Assembly: GCF_009928525.1 (NCBI RefSeq)
Contig: NZ_JAABOK010000005.1
Location: 124,692 to 188,691, forward strand
Direction: 5' to 3'
Source of the DNA: Chitinophaga solisilvae
GTDB taxonomy: Bacteria > Bacteroidota > Bacteroidia > Chitinophagales > Chitinophagaceae
Length of the DNA: 64,000 nt
Part shown: in pieces, positions 54,223 through 62,425 of the stretch
Position numbering within the stretch: the stretch's first letter is position 1
Layout: each line of letters starts with the position of its first letter
The notes under the pieces: model-generated
What the model was told of the DNA's origin: nothing
The model's database searches: none
The model's input: only the letters and a program-made list of their open reading frames with translations
Position numbers and translations under genes: made by a program

Positions 54223-56403
54223 ATGCGAAAAGTTATACTGATTGTGCTGTGCGGCATAACCACCAACGTGTGTGCACAGAAAAAAGATTCTACCATTCGG
54301 GAACTAAAGGAAATATCCATTACCACCAGGAAAAAACCGGTTGAATTCAAAGACGGAAAGATTGTTTACAACGTCAGCAGCAGCGTGAATGCCATGGGCA
54401 GTAATGCGCTGGACCTGCTCAAAAGATCTCCGGGCGTCAGCATAGATCCTTCCAATAACATTTCTCTTAACGGCAGATCCGGCGTAACGGTGTATATAGA
54501 CGGAAAACCCACCTATATGCAGGGAGAAGCCCTCACGGCATTGCTCCGCTCCCTGCAGTCCGCCAACATACAACGGATAGAAATGATGCCTGCCCCATCC
54601 AGTAAATACGATGCTGCCGGCAGCGGCGGTATTATCGATATCAGGCTGAAGAAGAACACGGCTTCCGGGTTAAACGGAGATATTGCCGCCGGTATTCACT
54701 TCGGACAAACACCTAAAACAGAAGCCGCGCTGAATCTGAACTACCGTACGGGTAAATTCAATGTATTCGGTAACTATAACCATTATTTCGGCTACCGCAA
54801 TATGGAATATGATTACTACAGGGAACAGGTGGCGCAGCTGATAGACAACCGCACAAAAGATACAGATAAAAGAAACCCCGTTAACTTCAAAATAGGCGTG
54901 GATTATAATATCAACAGCCGGCATACGCTGGGGCTGATGATGAATGCCAATCTCTACTTCGGGCCGGGATTAACCAACACCGTTACCTATCTGGCAGACA
55001 GCGCCACAAAGCGCCTGCAGTCTGTATTACGGGCTACCAACGATTATTATTCGCAAAAGCAGAACTGGAAGAACTATAATTTCAACTATCAGTACAAGGA
55101 TACTTCCGGCCGCCTTTTTACAACAGACCTGGATTACGGCTACTACCGCGCCCGTATTAAGAACCTGCTGACCAACCACTTCATTGCGGCAGACAGCATC
55201 ACAGAAACGGGGCAGTATTCTATCCGTAATTTCAACTTCAGCGATATTAATATCTACGGTATCAAGGCGGACTATGAACAACCGTTTGCAAAAGGAAAAC
55301 TGAGCGCCGGTATAAAAGGCAATGCCGTTATCAGTGACAACGAAGTGCAACTGTTTGATGTGATGGAGAAGAAAGATCAGCTGAACATAGCGCGCAGCAA
55401 TACCTTCCGCTATGAAGAAAGCGTATATGCCGCTTATATCCTCGCCGATCAGCAGTGGGGCAACTGGAAACTGCGGGCCGGCGTACGCGGAGAGCAGACC
55501 GTTGCCAATGGCGCCTTGCATGCGAAAAGCATCGTCAGCGGACAGGATACCATTCAGGAAGTGAAGAACCGTTATTTTGACCTGTTTCCTTCTGTACACC
55601 TGTCGTACCAACCGTCTGCCACACATCAGTTTACGCTGGGGTACAACCGCAAGATAGACAGGCCCACCTATACAGACCTGAACCCTTTTGAATACCAGCT
55701 GGATGAACTGTCTAAATGGAAGGGGAATGCTTTCCTGCGCCCGCAATATGCCAGCAGCGTCTCCCTGGGGTATAATGCCAGCGGTATCTTATCAGCTGTG
55801 CTAACGTACACGCATAAACGCGACATGTTTGTGCCGGTTACCGACAGTACCGGCGGCAACAAAATGGTAATGATGCCGGAAAATGTGGGTACACAGCATA
55901 TGATAGGGCTGAATCTGACCTCTTCCGTATCTCCCCTGGAATGGTGGAATATCACCGCTAATGTGAACATGTACCACCGGCAGCATCTTATCAGCTTTGA
56001 TAAACTGCGCACAGCAACGCTCCGTATCAATACCATACAGATCAATATACAGCAGGTATTTAATATAGGTAAGAAAATGCAGGCGGAGCTGAGTGGCTAC
56101 TATCAGGCGCCGGACCTGGCTGGCGGCTTTCAGCGCACAAAGCACGTATGGGTAGCCAACATCGGCGTACAGCGTAAAGTCATGAAAGATAACGGTACCC
56201 TTCGCATCGGTATCAGCGACCTGTTTCAGACATCGCGCTGGTACGGTATCCGTGATTTCGACGGATTATATTACCGCAATAACGGGTATGAAGACAGCCG
56301 GCAGCTGAAACTCGGATTCAGCTACCGTTTCGGCAATATGAAAATCGCCGGGAACAGGGAAAGACATTCCGGATTGGAATCTGAAAGCAGGCGAGTGAAA
56401 TAA
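54223..56403 (+). CDS. TonB-dependent-receptor-like outer membrane beta-barrel protein
   Basis: 726 residues. Signal peptide (to about 19), a plug-like domain (about 25-145: VEFKDGKIVYNVSSSVNAMGSNALDLLKRSPGVSID and VYIDGKPTYMQGEAL in sequence), then a long barrel of the OMP_b-brl_3 (PF14905) type with many aromatic strand ends. It lacks a carboxypeptidase-regulatory domain. It is first in a set with the secreted unknown and the FGE-like gene (20-bp gap and 4-bp overlap). Cargo unknown. Confidence 0.88.
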   Translation: MRKVILIVLCGITTNVCAQKKDSTIRELKEISITTRKKPVEFKDGKIVYNVSSSVNAMGSNALDLLKRSPGVSIDPSNNISLNGRSGVTVYIDGKPTYMQGEALTALLRSLQSANIQRIEMMPAPSSKYDAAGSGGIIDIRLKKNTASGLNGDIAAGIHFGQTPKTEAALNLNYRTGKFNVFGNYNHYFGYRNMEYDYYREQVAQLIDNRTKDTDKRNPVNFKIGVDYNINSRHTLGLMMNANLYFGPGLTNTVTYLADSATKRLQSVLRATNDYYSQKQNWKNYNFNYQYKDTSGRLFTTDLDYGYYRARIKNLLTNHFIAADSITETGQYSIRNFNFSDINIYGIKADYEQPFAKGKLSAGIKGNAVISDNEVQLFDVMEKKDQLNIARSNTFRYEESVYAAYILADQQWGNWKLRAGVRGEQTVANGALHAKSIVSGQDTIQEVKNRYFDLFPSVHLSYQPSATHQFTLGYNRKIDRPTYTDLNPFEYQLDELSKWKGNAFLRPQYASSVSLGYNASGILSAVLTYTHKRDMFVPVTDSTGGNKMVMMPENVGTQHMIGLNLTSSVSPLEWWNITANVNMYHRQHLISFDKLRTATLRINTIQINIQQVFNIGKKMQAELSGYYQAPDLAGGFQRTKHVWVANIGVQRKVMKDNGTLRIGISDLFQTSRWYGIRDFDGLYYRNNGYEDSRQLKLGFSYRFGNMKIAGNRERHSGLESESRRVK

Positions 56404-56423
56404 GTAGTAATTTTACCTTCTAA

Positions 56424-57170
56424 ATGAGACTACCCATGAAATATCTGATGCTCCTGACGGCGCTGTGTTGTTCTGTTAATCTCTTTGCACAGTACGACGG
56501 CCCCGAATGGAAAACACCTTCGAAAGAAAGCCAGGCTTATAATGAATACCGTAATAAGTCTACCGTGCCGCCTTATGGATTGGCCAAAGTAAAGGCGCTG
56601 GTAAAAAGTATTCCCTGGGCTGATGATGAAACCGCCCGTATGGATAATAAAACTTACCTGGCATTATCGCTGCGCGAAAAGTTTACCTATGTGATGATTC
56701 ATCCGGAAATATCCAGCCAGAACTGTGACCCCATTCCGCCTGTACAGGATGAGGACAAGAAAATTTTCGGCAGGCTGCCGGATGCCTTCTCTGAAGCCAA
56801 CTGGAGCGAGCGCCAGATTAATTTCCTGAACAGCAACCGCGACTCCGTGATGGCTATCATCCGCGAATCTGTGATACGCAGCAAACGGATGGGCGTTAAC
56901 TATAAAAATGCCATCCAGGAAATCAATGGCCGGGAGATGATCCCCTTTCTGATAGATACCTATAATACCGATAAAAAGGATCATGATATACTGAGCCTGC
57001 TGATGTTGCTGATGATGAAGTCAGAATATACGCCTTTCATGACATCTCAGTCTTACCGCAAACTGTATGGCCCTAACGCTGATTTCCGTGCCTATATTGA
57101 CTTCAACGGGGCGAATGAAGAACTGATTCTCAAACGCGCTACTGATTTTTACAGCACTATCCGGAAATGA
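56424..57170 (+). CDS. Secreted protein of unknown function
   Basis: 248 residues from 56424; the ATG at 56436 gives a cleaner signal peptide (MKYLMLLTALCCSVNLFAQ). The mature part is helical with one Cys, and has segments KFTYVMIHPEISSQNCDPIP and FGRLPDAFSEANWSERQ. No family recognised. Its stop overlaps the FGE-like start (ATGA at 57167-57170), so the two are probably translated together and may function together. Confidence 0.7.
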   Translation: MRLPMKYLMLLTALCCSVNLFAQYDGPEWKTPSKESQAYNEYRNKSTVPPYGLAKVKALVKSIPWADDETARMDNKTYLALSLREKFTYVMIHPEISSQNCDPIPPVQDEDKKIFGRLPDAFSEANWSERQINFLNSNRDSVMAIIRESVIRSKRMGVNYKNAIQEINGREMIPFLIDTYNTDKKDHDILSLLMLLMMKSEYTPFMTSQSYRKLYGPNADFRAYIDFNGANEELILKRATDFYSTIRK

Positions 57171-57994
57171 GTACACTGCTGAAATATCTGCCGGTATTAT
57201 TAATGCTTACCGGAATACACAGCGTATATGCACAGGCTGATACCAGCTTTGTGCATATACCGGCAGGAGAATATATGCTTGGCAGTAAAGCAAGCATATT
57301 GAATCCAGCCCGCAAAGTACGTACAGCAGGCTATTACATGGCTGCAACCGAACTAACAAACGCCGCTTTCGATAAGTTTGTACAGGCTACCGGATATATC
57401 ACTGAAGCAGAGAAAAGGAAGAATGCGCTGGTATTTGAACCGGGGCTGGAAGAATTCCGCTGGAAGGAAGACAGTACCGCTTACTGGCGTTATCCCAATG
57501 GCGTGAGCCATGGTGGTATTGAAGATAAAATGAATCATCCGGTCACCACTATCAGCTACCGGGATGCCATGGCTTACTGCCAGTGGGCGCATGTACGCCT
57601 GCCTACACTGGACGAATGGGAAATTGCTTCCCGTGCAGGCGCATCCTCGTTGTACAGCTGGGGCAATAACCGTGACAGCATAGGCAGGTATGCCAATATC
57701 TGGCACGGCCGTAATCACCTGGTGGCCGATACCAGCGACGGTTACATGTACACGTCGCCTGTGGCCAGTTTCCGCCCCAATGCCTGGGGATTGTATGATA
57801 TGTATGGCAACCTATTTGAATTCTGTGAAGGCAGATTACCCACCGATAAAAAAGAATCGCGCATGGTACATGCCCGCGGTGGCTCCTGGTGGTGCAGTAA
57901 AAATTCCTGCAACTACTTTAACTCTGTGGATATTGGCCGGGTAAATCCCGTGGCATCTTTCAGCAATCAGGGTTTCAGGGTAGTAAAACCCTGA
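57167..57994 (+). CDS. Formylglycine-generating enzyme-like (SUMF1) protein with intact Cys pair
   Basis: 275 residues. Signal-like N-terminus (to about 23), then the SUMF1/FGE-sulfatase fold: FVHIPAGEYMLGS, YYMAATELTNAAFDKFVQ, RLPTLDEWEIASRAG, LYDMYGNLFEFCEG, and RGGSWWCSKNSC with Cys243 and Cys248 in the C-x4-C spacing of the copper site of true FGEs. Most bacterial SUMF1-like proteins lack these cysteines. No sulfatase gene is in the window. The nearest downstream gene is the Cys-containing peptide. Confidence 0.85.
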   Translation: MSTLLKYLPVLLMLTGIHSVYAQADTSFVHIPAGEYMLGSKASILNPARKVRTAGYYMAATELTNAAFDKFVQATGYITEAEKRKNALVFEPGLEEFRWKEDSTAYWRYPNGVSHGGIEDKMNHPVTTISYRDAMAYCQWAHVRLPTLDEWEIASRAGASSLYSWGNNRDSIGRYANIWHGRNHLVADTSDGYMYTSPVASFRPNAWGLYDMYGNLFEFCEGRLPTDKKESRMVHARGGSWWCSKNSCNYFNSVDIGRVNPVASFSNQGFRVVKP

Positions 57995-58071
57995 CATGAT
58001 AATTTACCCCAAAATTAACAGTAAAGTTAATTTCCCGCCTGTAACTTTTAAAAATCCTGCTGCGTTTAAAT

Positions 58072-58100
58072 AGCAATACTGTGCACAGTTGCTTTTTTTT
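58072..58100 (+). terminator. Hairpin with T-run before the peptide gene
   Basis: AGCAATACTG (58072-58081) pairs with CAGTTGCT (58086-58093) with one bulged T, loop TGCA, followed by eight T in a row. It lies 78 bp after the FGE-like stop and 20 bp before the peptide ATG. It is either the terminator of the upstream operon or an attenuator in the leader of the peptide gene. The symmetric centre ACTGTGCACAGT could also be an operator. Confidence 0.7.
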
Positions 58101-58120
58101 CAACTAAAATTTCCTTTAAG

Positions 58121-58291
58121 ATGAAATTACCAAAATCGCTGTTAGGAGCCATTCTGATTGGCATTACAGTACAAACCACTACTTCTTCCTGTAAGAAGGA
58201 AAAAGAACTGACACCACAGGAAAAGAAAGAAGCAGAGAAGAAAGATGCACCTAAGCACCCTGAAGCCTGCATAGCCTGCGGCATGGGTTGA
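58121..58291 (+). CDS. Candidate RiPP precursor peptide (56 aa) with C-terminal CxxC
   Basis: 56 residues, not similar to the surrounding proteins. An N-terminal hydrophobic stretch (6-18, SLLGAILIGITV) ends near Cys24 (TTTSSC, not a standard lipobox). A Lys/Glu-rich middle (25-45) follows, and then the tail EACIACGMG with Cys50 and Cys53. Leader-linker-short Cys core is the plan of MNIO-processed precursors. The stop TGA overlaps the TTG start of the MNIO gene (TTGA, 58288-58291), so translation is coupled. It could instead be a small lipoprotein that only happens to precede the enzyme. Confidence 0.7.
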   Translation: MKLPKSLLGAILIGITVQTTTSSCKKEKELTPQEKKEAEKKDAPKHPEACIACGMG

Positions 58292-59451
58292 TAATCTATT
58301 CTTACACAGCTAATTCCAAAAAGGTGCCTGAAATCCGCTCTGCAGTTGCCTGTAACCTGGATGCCAACATATTGGCCGCCTGTCTTCCGCTGATGGAAGC
58401 GTCAAAGATTGAAGCCATTGAATGGTCTTTCGATGCATTGTATAAAGTAAAAGATATTCCTGACTGGTTTGTGGAATTGTTAACTGCTTTCAGTAATGAA
58501 AACAGGTTAATAGGCCATGGTATTTTCTTCTCATTGTTCTCCGGCCGCTGGCGGCAGGAACAGGAACAATGGCTGCAGCACCTGCGCAAAACAAGTACGC
58601 ACTTCCGCTTTGATCATATCACAGAACATTTCGGATTTATGACCGGTAAGGATTTTCATCATGGTGCGCCATTGAATATACCTTATACAAAAAGCACACT
58701 TAACATTGGTGTTGACAGGTTGAAAAGAATTCATGACGCCTGCAGATGTCCGGTAGGACTGGAAAACCTGGCCTTTTCCTATTCCATGGACGAAGTGAAG
58801 CGCCACGGCGCCTTTTTGGATGAACTGCTGGAACCTGTAAATGGTTTTATTATCCTTGATCTGCATAACCTCTACTGCCAGCTGCATAACTTTGATATTA
58901 CTTTCGGGGAGATGATTATCTTGTATCCGCTGCATAAAGTAAGAGAAATACATATTTCCGGCGGTAGCTGGGAAGCCTCGCCAGCAGCGCCTGAGCGCAT
59001 GGTACGAAGAGATACGCACGATGATGCCGTACCGGAAGAAGTTTTTCAGCTGCTGCAAAAAACAATTCCCCTGTGTCCGAACCTGCAGTATGTAGTGCTG
59101 GAACAATTAGGTACCGGACTTGATACAGATACCAGCAGAACCCTTTTCAGACAGGATTTTGGACGTATGCAGCGCATCGTGCATGAGCAACAGCCGCAGA
59201 CGGGTTCTTGTTTTATAAATAGTTTTATGCCGGATAACCTGCTTATCTCAGCCGTACCGGCAGCAGATGAAACATTGTTTCAGCAGCAGCTGGAGCTCTC
59301 AGCCATATTGGAGTCCGCTTCTTCCTGCGAGGCTGCGGTACATGCGTTGCAGCACTCTTCTCTGGCACATTCAGACTGGCTCATTGAGCAATGGCAGCCT
59401 TATATGATTGAAACTGCTGTCAGCATTGCGCAGAAATGGAAAAAGATATAA
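58288..59451 (+). CDS. MNIO (DUF692) multinuclear iron oxidase, C-terminally extended
   Basis: 387 residues from a TTG start. The first 300 residues carry the DUF692 pattern: Glu45, His77 (IGHGIFFS), His110/Glu113/His114 (DHITEHFGF), Glu159 (GLENLAFS), Asp191/Asn194 (DLHNLYCQLHN), His222 (EIHISGG), Asp242-x-His244-Asp245 (DTHDD) and Glu272 (VVLEQLG). Known members (MbnB, TglH, ChrH, BufB) oxidatively modify peptides at Cys or Asp/Asn. Residues about 305-387 form an additional helical C-terminal part. MNIOs usually need a separate partner protein; none is adjacent here. Confidence 0.88.
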   Translation: MIIYSYTANSKKVPEIRSAVACNLDANILAACLPLMEASKIEAIEWSFDALYKVKDIPDWFVELLTAFSNENRLIGHGIFFSLFSGRWRQEQEQWLQHLRKTSTHFRFDHITEHFGFMTGKDFHHGAPLNIPYTKSTLNIGVDRLKRIHDACRCPVGLENLAFSYSMDEVKRHGAFLDELLEPVNGFIILDLHNLYCQLHNFDITFGEMIILYPLHKVREIHISGGSWEASPAAPERMVRRDTHDDAVPEEVFQLLQKTIPLCPNLQYVVLEQLGTGLDTDTSRTLFRQDFGRMQRIVHEQQPQTGSCFINSFMPDNLLISAVPAADETLFQQQLELSAILESASSCEAAVHALQHSSLAHSDWLIEQWQPYMIETAVSIAQKWKKI

Positions 59452-59454
59452 TAG

Positions 59455-61041
59455 TCAGCTGTTTTCGAGCGTAGTAATGTTCTGTGCAACTGCCGGAATC
59501 AGGTAACGCAGATCGGTGATGCGGTATCTTGCAGGCAGCAGCCGGTGATTGAGATAGATTGCTGGCGTAGCGGTGAGTTGCGCCGCTGCTGCCCAGGCAG
59601 CCTGCTCTTTCTGGAGAGGCATAGTATCGATGGGAACTTCTGTACGCCATTTCTTTAACCATTTGTCTGCCTGCAGACTGCAGAACCAGTCTGTCAGCAT
59701 TTCCCTCCGCTGCGGATCATCTTCCGGCAACAGCAGATGTTGTTGCAGCAGGTGACATGCTGCCTGTGTATGCGGATCGTCCGGTTGATCCGGGTTGCAT
59801 ATGAAACGTACGCTCACGGCCAGCAGCTCCGGGTAGTTGGTCAGCAGGGCATCCAGCTCTTCAAAGGCGCGGGCGCACGGTCTGCAGTAAGGATTACAGG
59901 CAAGTGTTATCTGCAGCGGGGCATCGGGGTCGCCTATACGTAATTCATTTTTTATGGGAGAGCAGTCAACGCTTTCTGCGTACTGCATGGCTGTCATAAA
60001 CATGGCGTCATCTTTTTTCCACTGCCGCAGCTCGTCTGCCGCCGCCATTTTAGCGCGCCAGTGTTCTGTTACCACCCTGGCAGCCTTTACTACCAGCGCA
60101 ATACCTGCCTGCAGCATGAAGAAGGTGAGCAGGGTGAACCGGTTCAGGTCCGCTGCTGTAAAGGATAACAGGGCAAGGGATAAAAGACTCTGCCCCAGCA
60201 GGATACCAGTAATCAGCAAACATCGGGTACACCATTTTCTGGTAAGGAATTGCTGTGCCATCAGGCTGAAAACACTGACCAGCGTAACGGGAAGGGCTAT
60301 ACACATACCGGTGGAGATCCATAGCGGATCGCGGAGGGCTGCGATAGTAAAAATCAGTTGCGTCATGAAATAGGCGAAAGCCATATCGGAAAAGCTGAAG
60401 CCTGCCACACCCTGCGTATAGCTGGTATTGCGGAAAGTATTGCTGCTGCCGGGAGCCATCGCATCGCATAGCGCTTTAAATGCCTGGATGCGTATGCCCT
60501 GTTCCAGTGCCAGCGCAACGACGGCAATAAAAACGCCGGACAATGCAAGAACGCCCCAGGTGATGTTGGCCGCATTTAAAGTAATGATAGGAATGAAAAC
60601 AGCCAGTAGGAAAGAGGAGAGGAGAGCTAATGCCAAAGCGCGGCTGTTTTGTTTGAACCTTGTGTCCTGGCTGTTTTCAGGGGTTTTCCAATGTGTATCT
60701 TCATCCGGTGTAATGACTACACCGGACCAGTTCTTCTTTAATGTGTCGTCAGATTTCCATTGGTTAGGATTGCTGACCAAATAAATATCTTCTGAATTTC
60801 CTTTTCTGAGATGCGCCAGCAATGGATAAGTCTGGATAACAACGTCCTCTTCGGCGATTTCCAGTGCGTGATAACGCATGCCGCCTGCGTCGAGCAGGTC
60901 TGTCAGCGCAGTAAGGGAGGGATAATCCGGGTGCGACCACAGCTCGCGCTGCAGATATTTTTTACCGACCGGTACGTGAAGCTGTTTCATCCAGGTATGT
61001 ACAGCTTCATCAAAAGACATGGATGCAGAAGTCGTTTGCAT
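59455..61041 (-). CDS. C39-like / VKOR / thioredoxin-like fusion membrane protein
   Basis: 528 residues. N-terminal domain (1-115) like a C39 peptidase without catalytic Cys (HPDYPSLTALTDLLDAGG is typical of C39-like domains next to VKOR). A membrane part (about 133-325) of VKOR type has the active-site Cys271-x-x-Cys274 (WCTRC). A C-terminal thioredoxin-fold domain (about 345-528) has CNPYCRPC (Cys386, Cys389). In VKOR the loop usually has a Cys pair; here only Cys192 remains. Such proteins make disulfides in Bacteroidota peptide-export clusters. Ends 3 bp from the MNIO gene, convergent. Confidence 0.88.
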   Translation of the reverse strand: MQTTSASMSFDEAVHTWMKQLHVPVGKKYLQRELWSHPDYPSLTALTDLLDAGGMRYHALEIAEEDVVIQTYPLLAHLRKGNSEDIYLVSNPNQWKSDDTLKKNWSGVVITPDEDTHWKTPENSQDTRFKQNSRALALALLSSFLLAVFIPIITLNAANITWGVLALSGVFIAVVALALEQGIRIQAFKALCDAMAPGSSNTFRNTSYTQGVAGFSFSDMAFAYFMTQLIFTIAALRDPLWISTGMCIALPVTLVSVFSLMAQQFLTRKWCTRCLLITGILLGQSLLSLALLSFTAADLNRFTLLTFFMLQAGIALVVKAARVVTEHWRAKMAAADELRQWKKDDAMFMTAMQYAESVDCSPIKNELRIGDPDAPLQITLACNPYCRPCARAFEELDALLTNYPELLAVSVRFICNPDQPDDPHTQAACHLLQQHLLLPEDDPQRREMLTDWFCSLQADKWLKKWRTEVPIDTMPLQKEQAAWAAAAQLTATPAIYLNHRLLPARYRITDLRYLIPAVAQNITTLENS

Positions 61042-61227
61042 GAAACGATTTTTAATTAGAAAACTGCTTTTAAAACTCCGGAACCGACCGGAACATAATC
61101 ATGGCGACGGATGGACAAAAACCTTTACCGTATGGATGTATAGCTGATGTTGTTGTGTTGGAATCATCGACAGGTTAAAGTTATAGGATGATGATGCACC
61201 GGACACGCAGTAGGGATAATATCAGAA
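61042..61227 (-). other. Intergenic upstream region of the VKOR fusion gene
   Basis: About 190 bp between the VKOR fusion start and the terminator of the glycosyltransferase gene. It should contain the VKOR promoter, but I see no TAnnTTTG match on the minus strand and no small open frame resembling a precursor peptide. Confidence 0.4.
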
Positions 61228-61253
61228 AAGGCACACCGGTACCGGTATGCCTT
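61228..61253 (-). terminator. Terminator after the glycosyltransferase/LanC-like operon
   Basis: AAGGCA-C-ACCGGT and ACCGGT-A-TGCCTT form a 12-bp stem with one mismatch and almost no loop; on the minus strand it is followed by TTTTCTGAT. It ends the minus-strand unit 63617-61298 and separates it from the VKOR fusion gene. Confidence 0.65.
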
Positions 61254-61297
61254 CTGTCAGGGTGAACCTGTTTTCATGGATAGTATATGTCTTTATT

Positions 61298-62410
61298 TCA
61301 GCCGAATACGATCGGGAAATTATAGAGTTGAGCGGCCACGAGCCCGTTGGCAGGCTTGAAAGGCGGCGCTATGATTTGTTTGGCGGCAAGGCTGCCCGGC
61401 AGCGCTCCGGCCAGATCCAGCTGATCGCCGTATTGCAGCATATCCGTTTCTATCAGGCGTTGCTGTATCAGTTCGGCGAACCAGGGATTGTCTGACGGGT
61501 TGGTATCCAGTACTATAGCGGCTCCTGCGAGCTGCAGGAGGGGCATATAAAGGAAATTTTCTTCTGTCAGCTCCGGTACTACCACCAGCGAGGCGCTGGC
61601 GTATAAGGCGGCTTCCTGATCGGCGCTGATATGTTGTATGAAGCTGATGCTGCTTTCCAGCGCGAGGTTCATAATACCGGCATAGGTAGATAATCCTGAT
61701 TCATGCAGCAGGAATAGCCTGGCGGCCGGATAGGCCTCTTTCAGTTTTTTGAAGGATTCCAGCAGCGGCTGCATATCGTATCCCGGAGCCGCCAGCTGTT
61801 TGTTGAAGAGTATCAGCGGCGTATCTGCCGGCAGGCCCAGTACTGGCAGCAGGGAAGGCTGCGGCCGGTGGATATGGCTGGTCAGCCATTCGGGATAATT
61901 ATATATGGTGGAGATTTTGTGTCTGAATGGCGGATATTGCTGCTGCAGAAAATGATGCGCCACAAAACTGGCGCAGATGATCTGGTCAGCAATGGTGAGC
62001 ATATGGCGGAGGGTTTCTCCTACTGACAGGTAAGAGTATCCGTAAACAACTTTAGCCTGCAGGGACGTTTTCAGCTGATGTGCCAGATGCGCCCAGCTGT
62101 TATTTTCGAAATGAAATATCAGTCCGGTTATTCCGGCAAAACGCATTTCCAGCAGATCAGCCACGCGAAAACCGAACTGCTGTAGTTCTGCCAGGGAGAA
62201 GTCCTGCAGCGATTTGCGGGAATACGGCAGGGGAATATAAATATGCAGTTGATTATCAATCCATATCTCTTTGTATTCAGTATACCGGCTGCTGCCCAGG
62301 TGAACGGTATACAGTTGATACATATCATCGTTGCCGGTGGCAATATCCAGTTTGTGCAGCAGCGAAGTGCCGGTGGTGAGGTCGTCCAAAACTTTTATTA
62401 CGTGCAGCAT
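61298..62410 (-). CDS. Glycosyltransferase of the GG-Bacteroidales peptide system type
   Basis: 370 residues, GT-B-like (GT4 group). An N-terminal half with MLHVIKVLDDLTTGTSLLHKL, then YPEWLTSH, PLILFNKQLAAPGYDMQPLLESFKKLKEAYP and the nucleotide-sugar region with SASLVVVPELTEENF (the E-x7-E region is reduced). The start and layout match the glycosyltransferase family found with GG-Bacteroidales ribosomal peptides (TIGR04157-like). This assignment is by resemblance. 15 bp downstream of the LanC-like gene, same strand. Confidence 0.75.
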   Translation of the reverse strand: MLHVIKVLDDLTTGTSLLHKLDIATGNDDMYQLYTVHLGSSRYTEYKEIWIDNQLHIYIPLPYSRKSLQDFSLAELQQFGFRVADLLEMRFAGITGLIFHFENNSWAHLAHQLKTSLQAKVVYGYSYLSVGETLRHMLTIADQIICASFVAHHFLQQQYPPFRHKISTIYNYPEWLTSHIHRPQPSLLPVLGLPADTPLILFNKQLAAPGYDMQPLLESFKKLKEAYPAARLFLLHESGLSTYAGIMNLALESSISFIQHISADQEAALYASASLVVVPELTEENFLYMPLLQLAGAAIVLDTNPSDNPWFAELIQQRLIETDMLQYGDQLDLAGALPGSLAAKQIIAPPFKPANGLVAAQLYNFPIVFG

Positions 62411-62425
62411 GTGATCTCTTTTTTC

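Noticed and set aside
57167..57994. FGE-like protein as part of a sulfatase locus
   Set aside because: No sulfatase (CxPxR) is encoded in the window; the phosphoesterase at 45 kb has calcineurin-type motifs instead.
61042..61297. Precursor peptide gene between the VKOR fusion and glycosyltransferase genes
   Set aside because: I looked on both strands and found no small frame with a GG leader or Cys-rich core; the space is taken by a terminator and upstream DNA.
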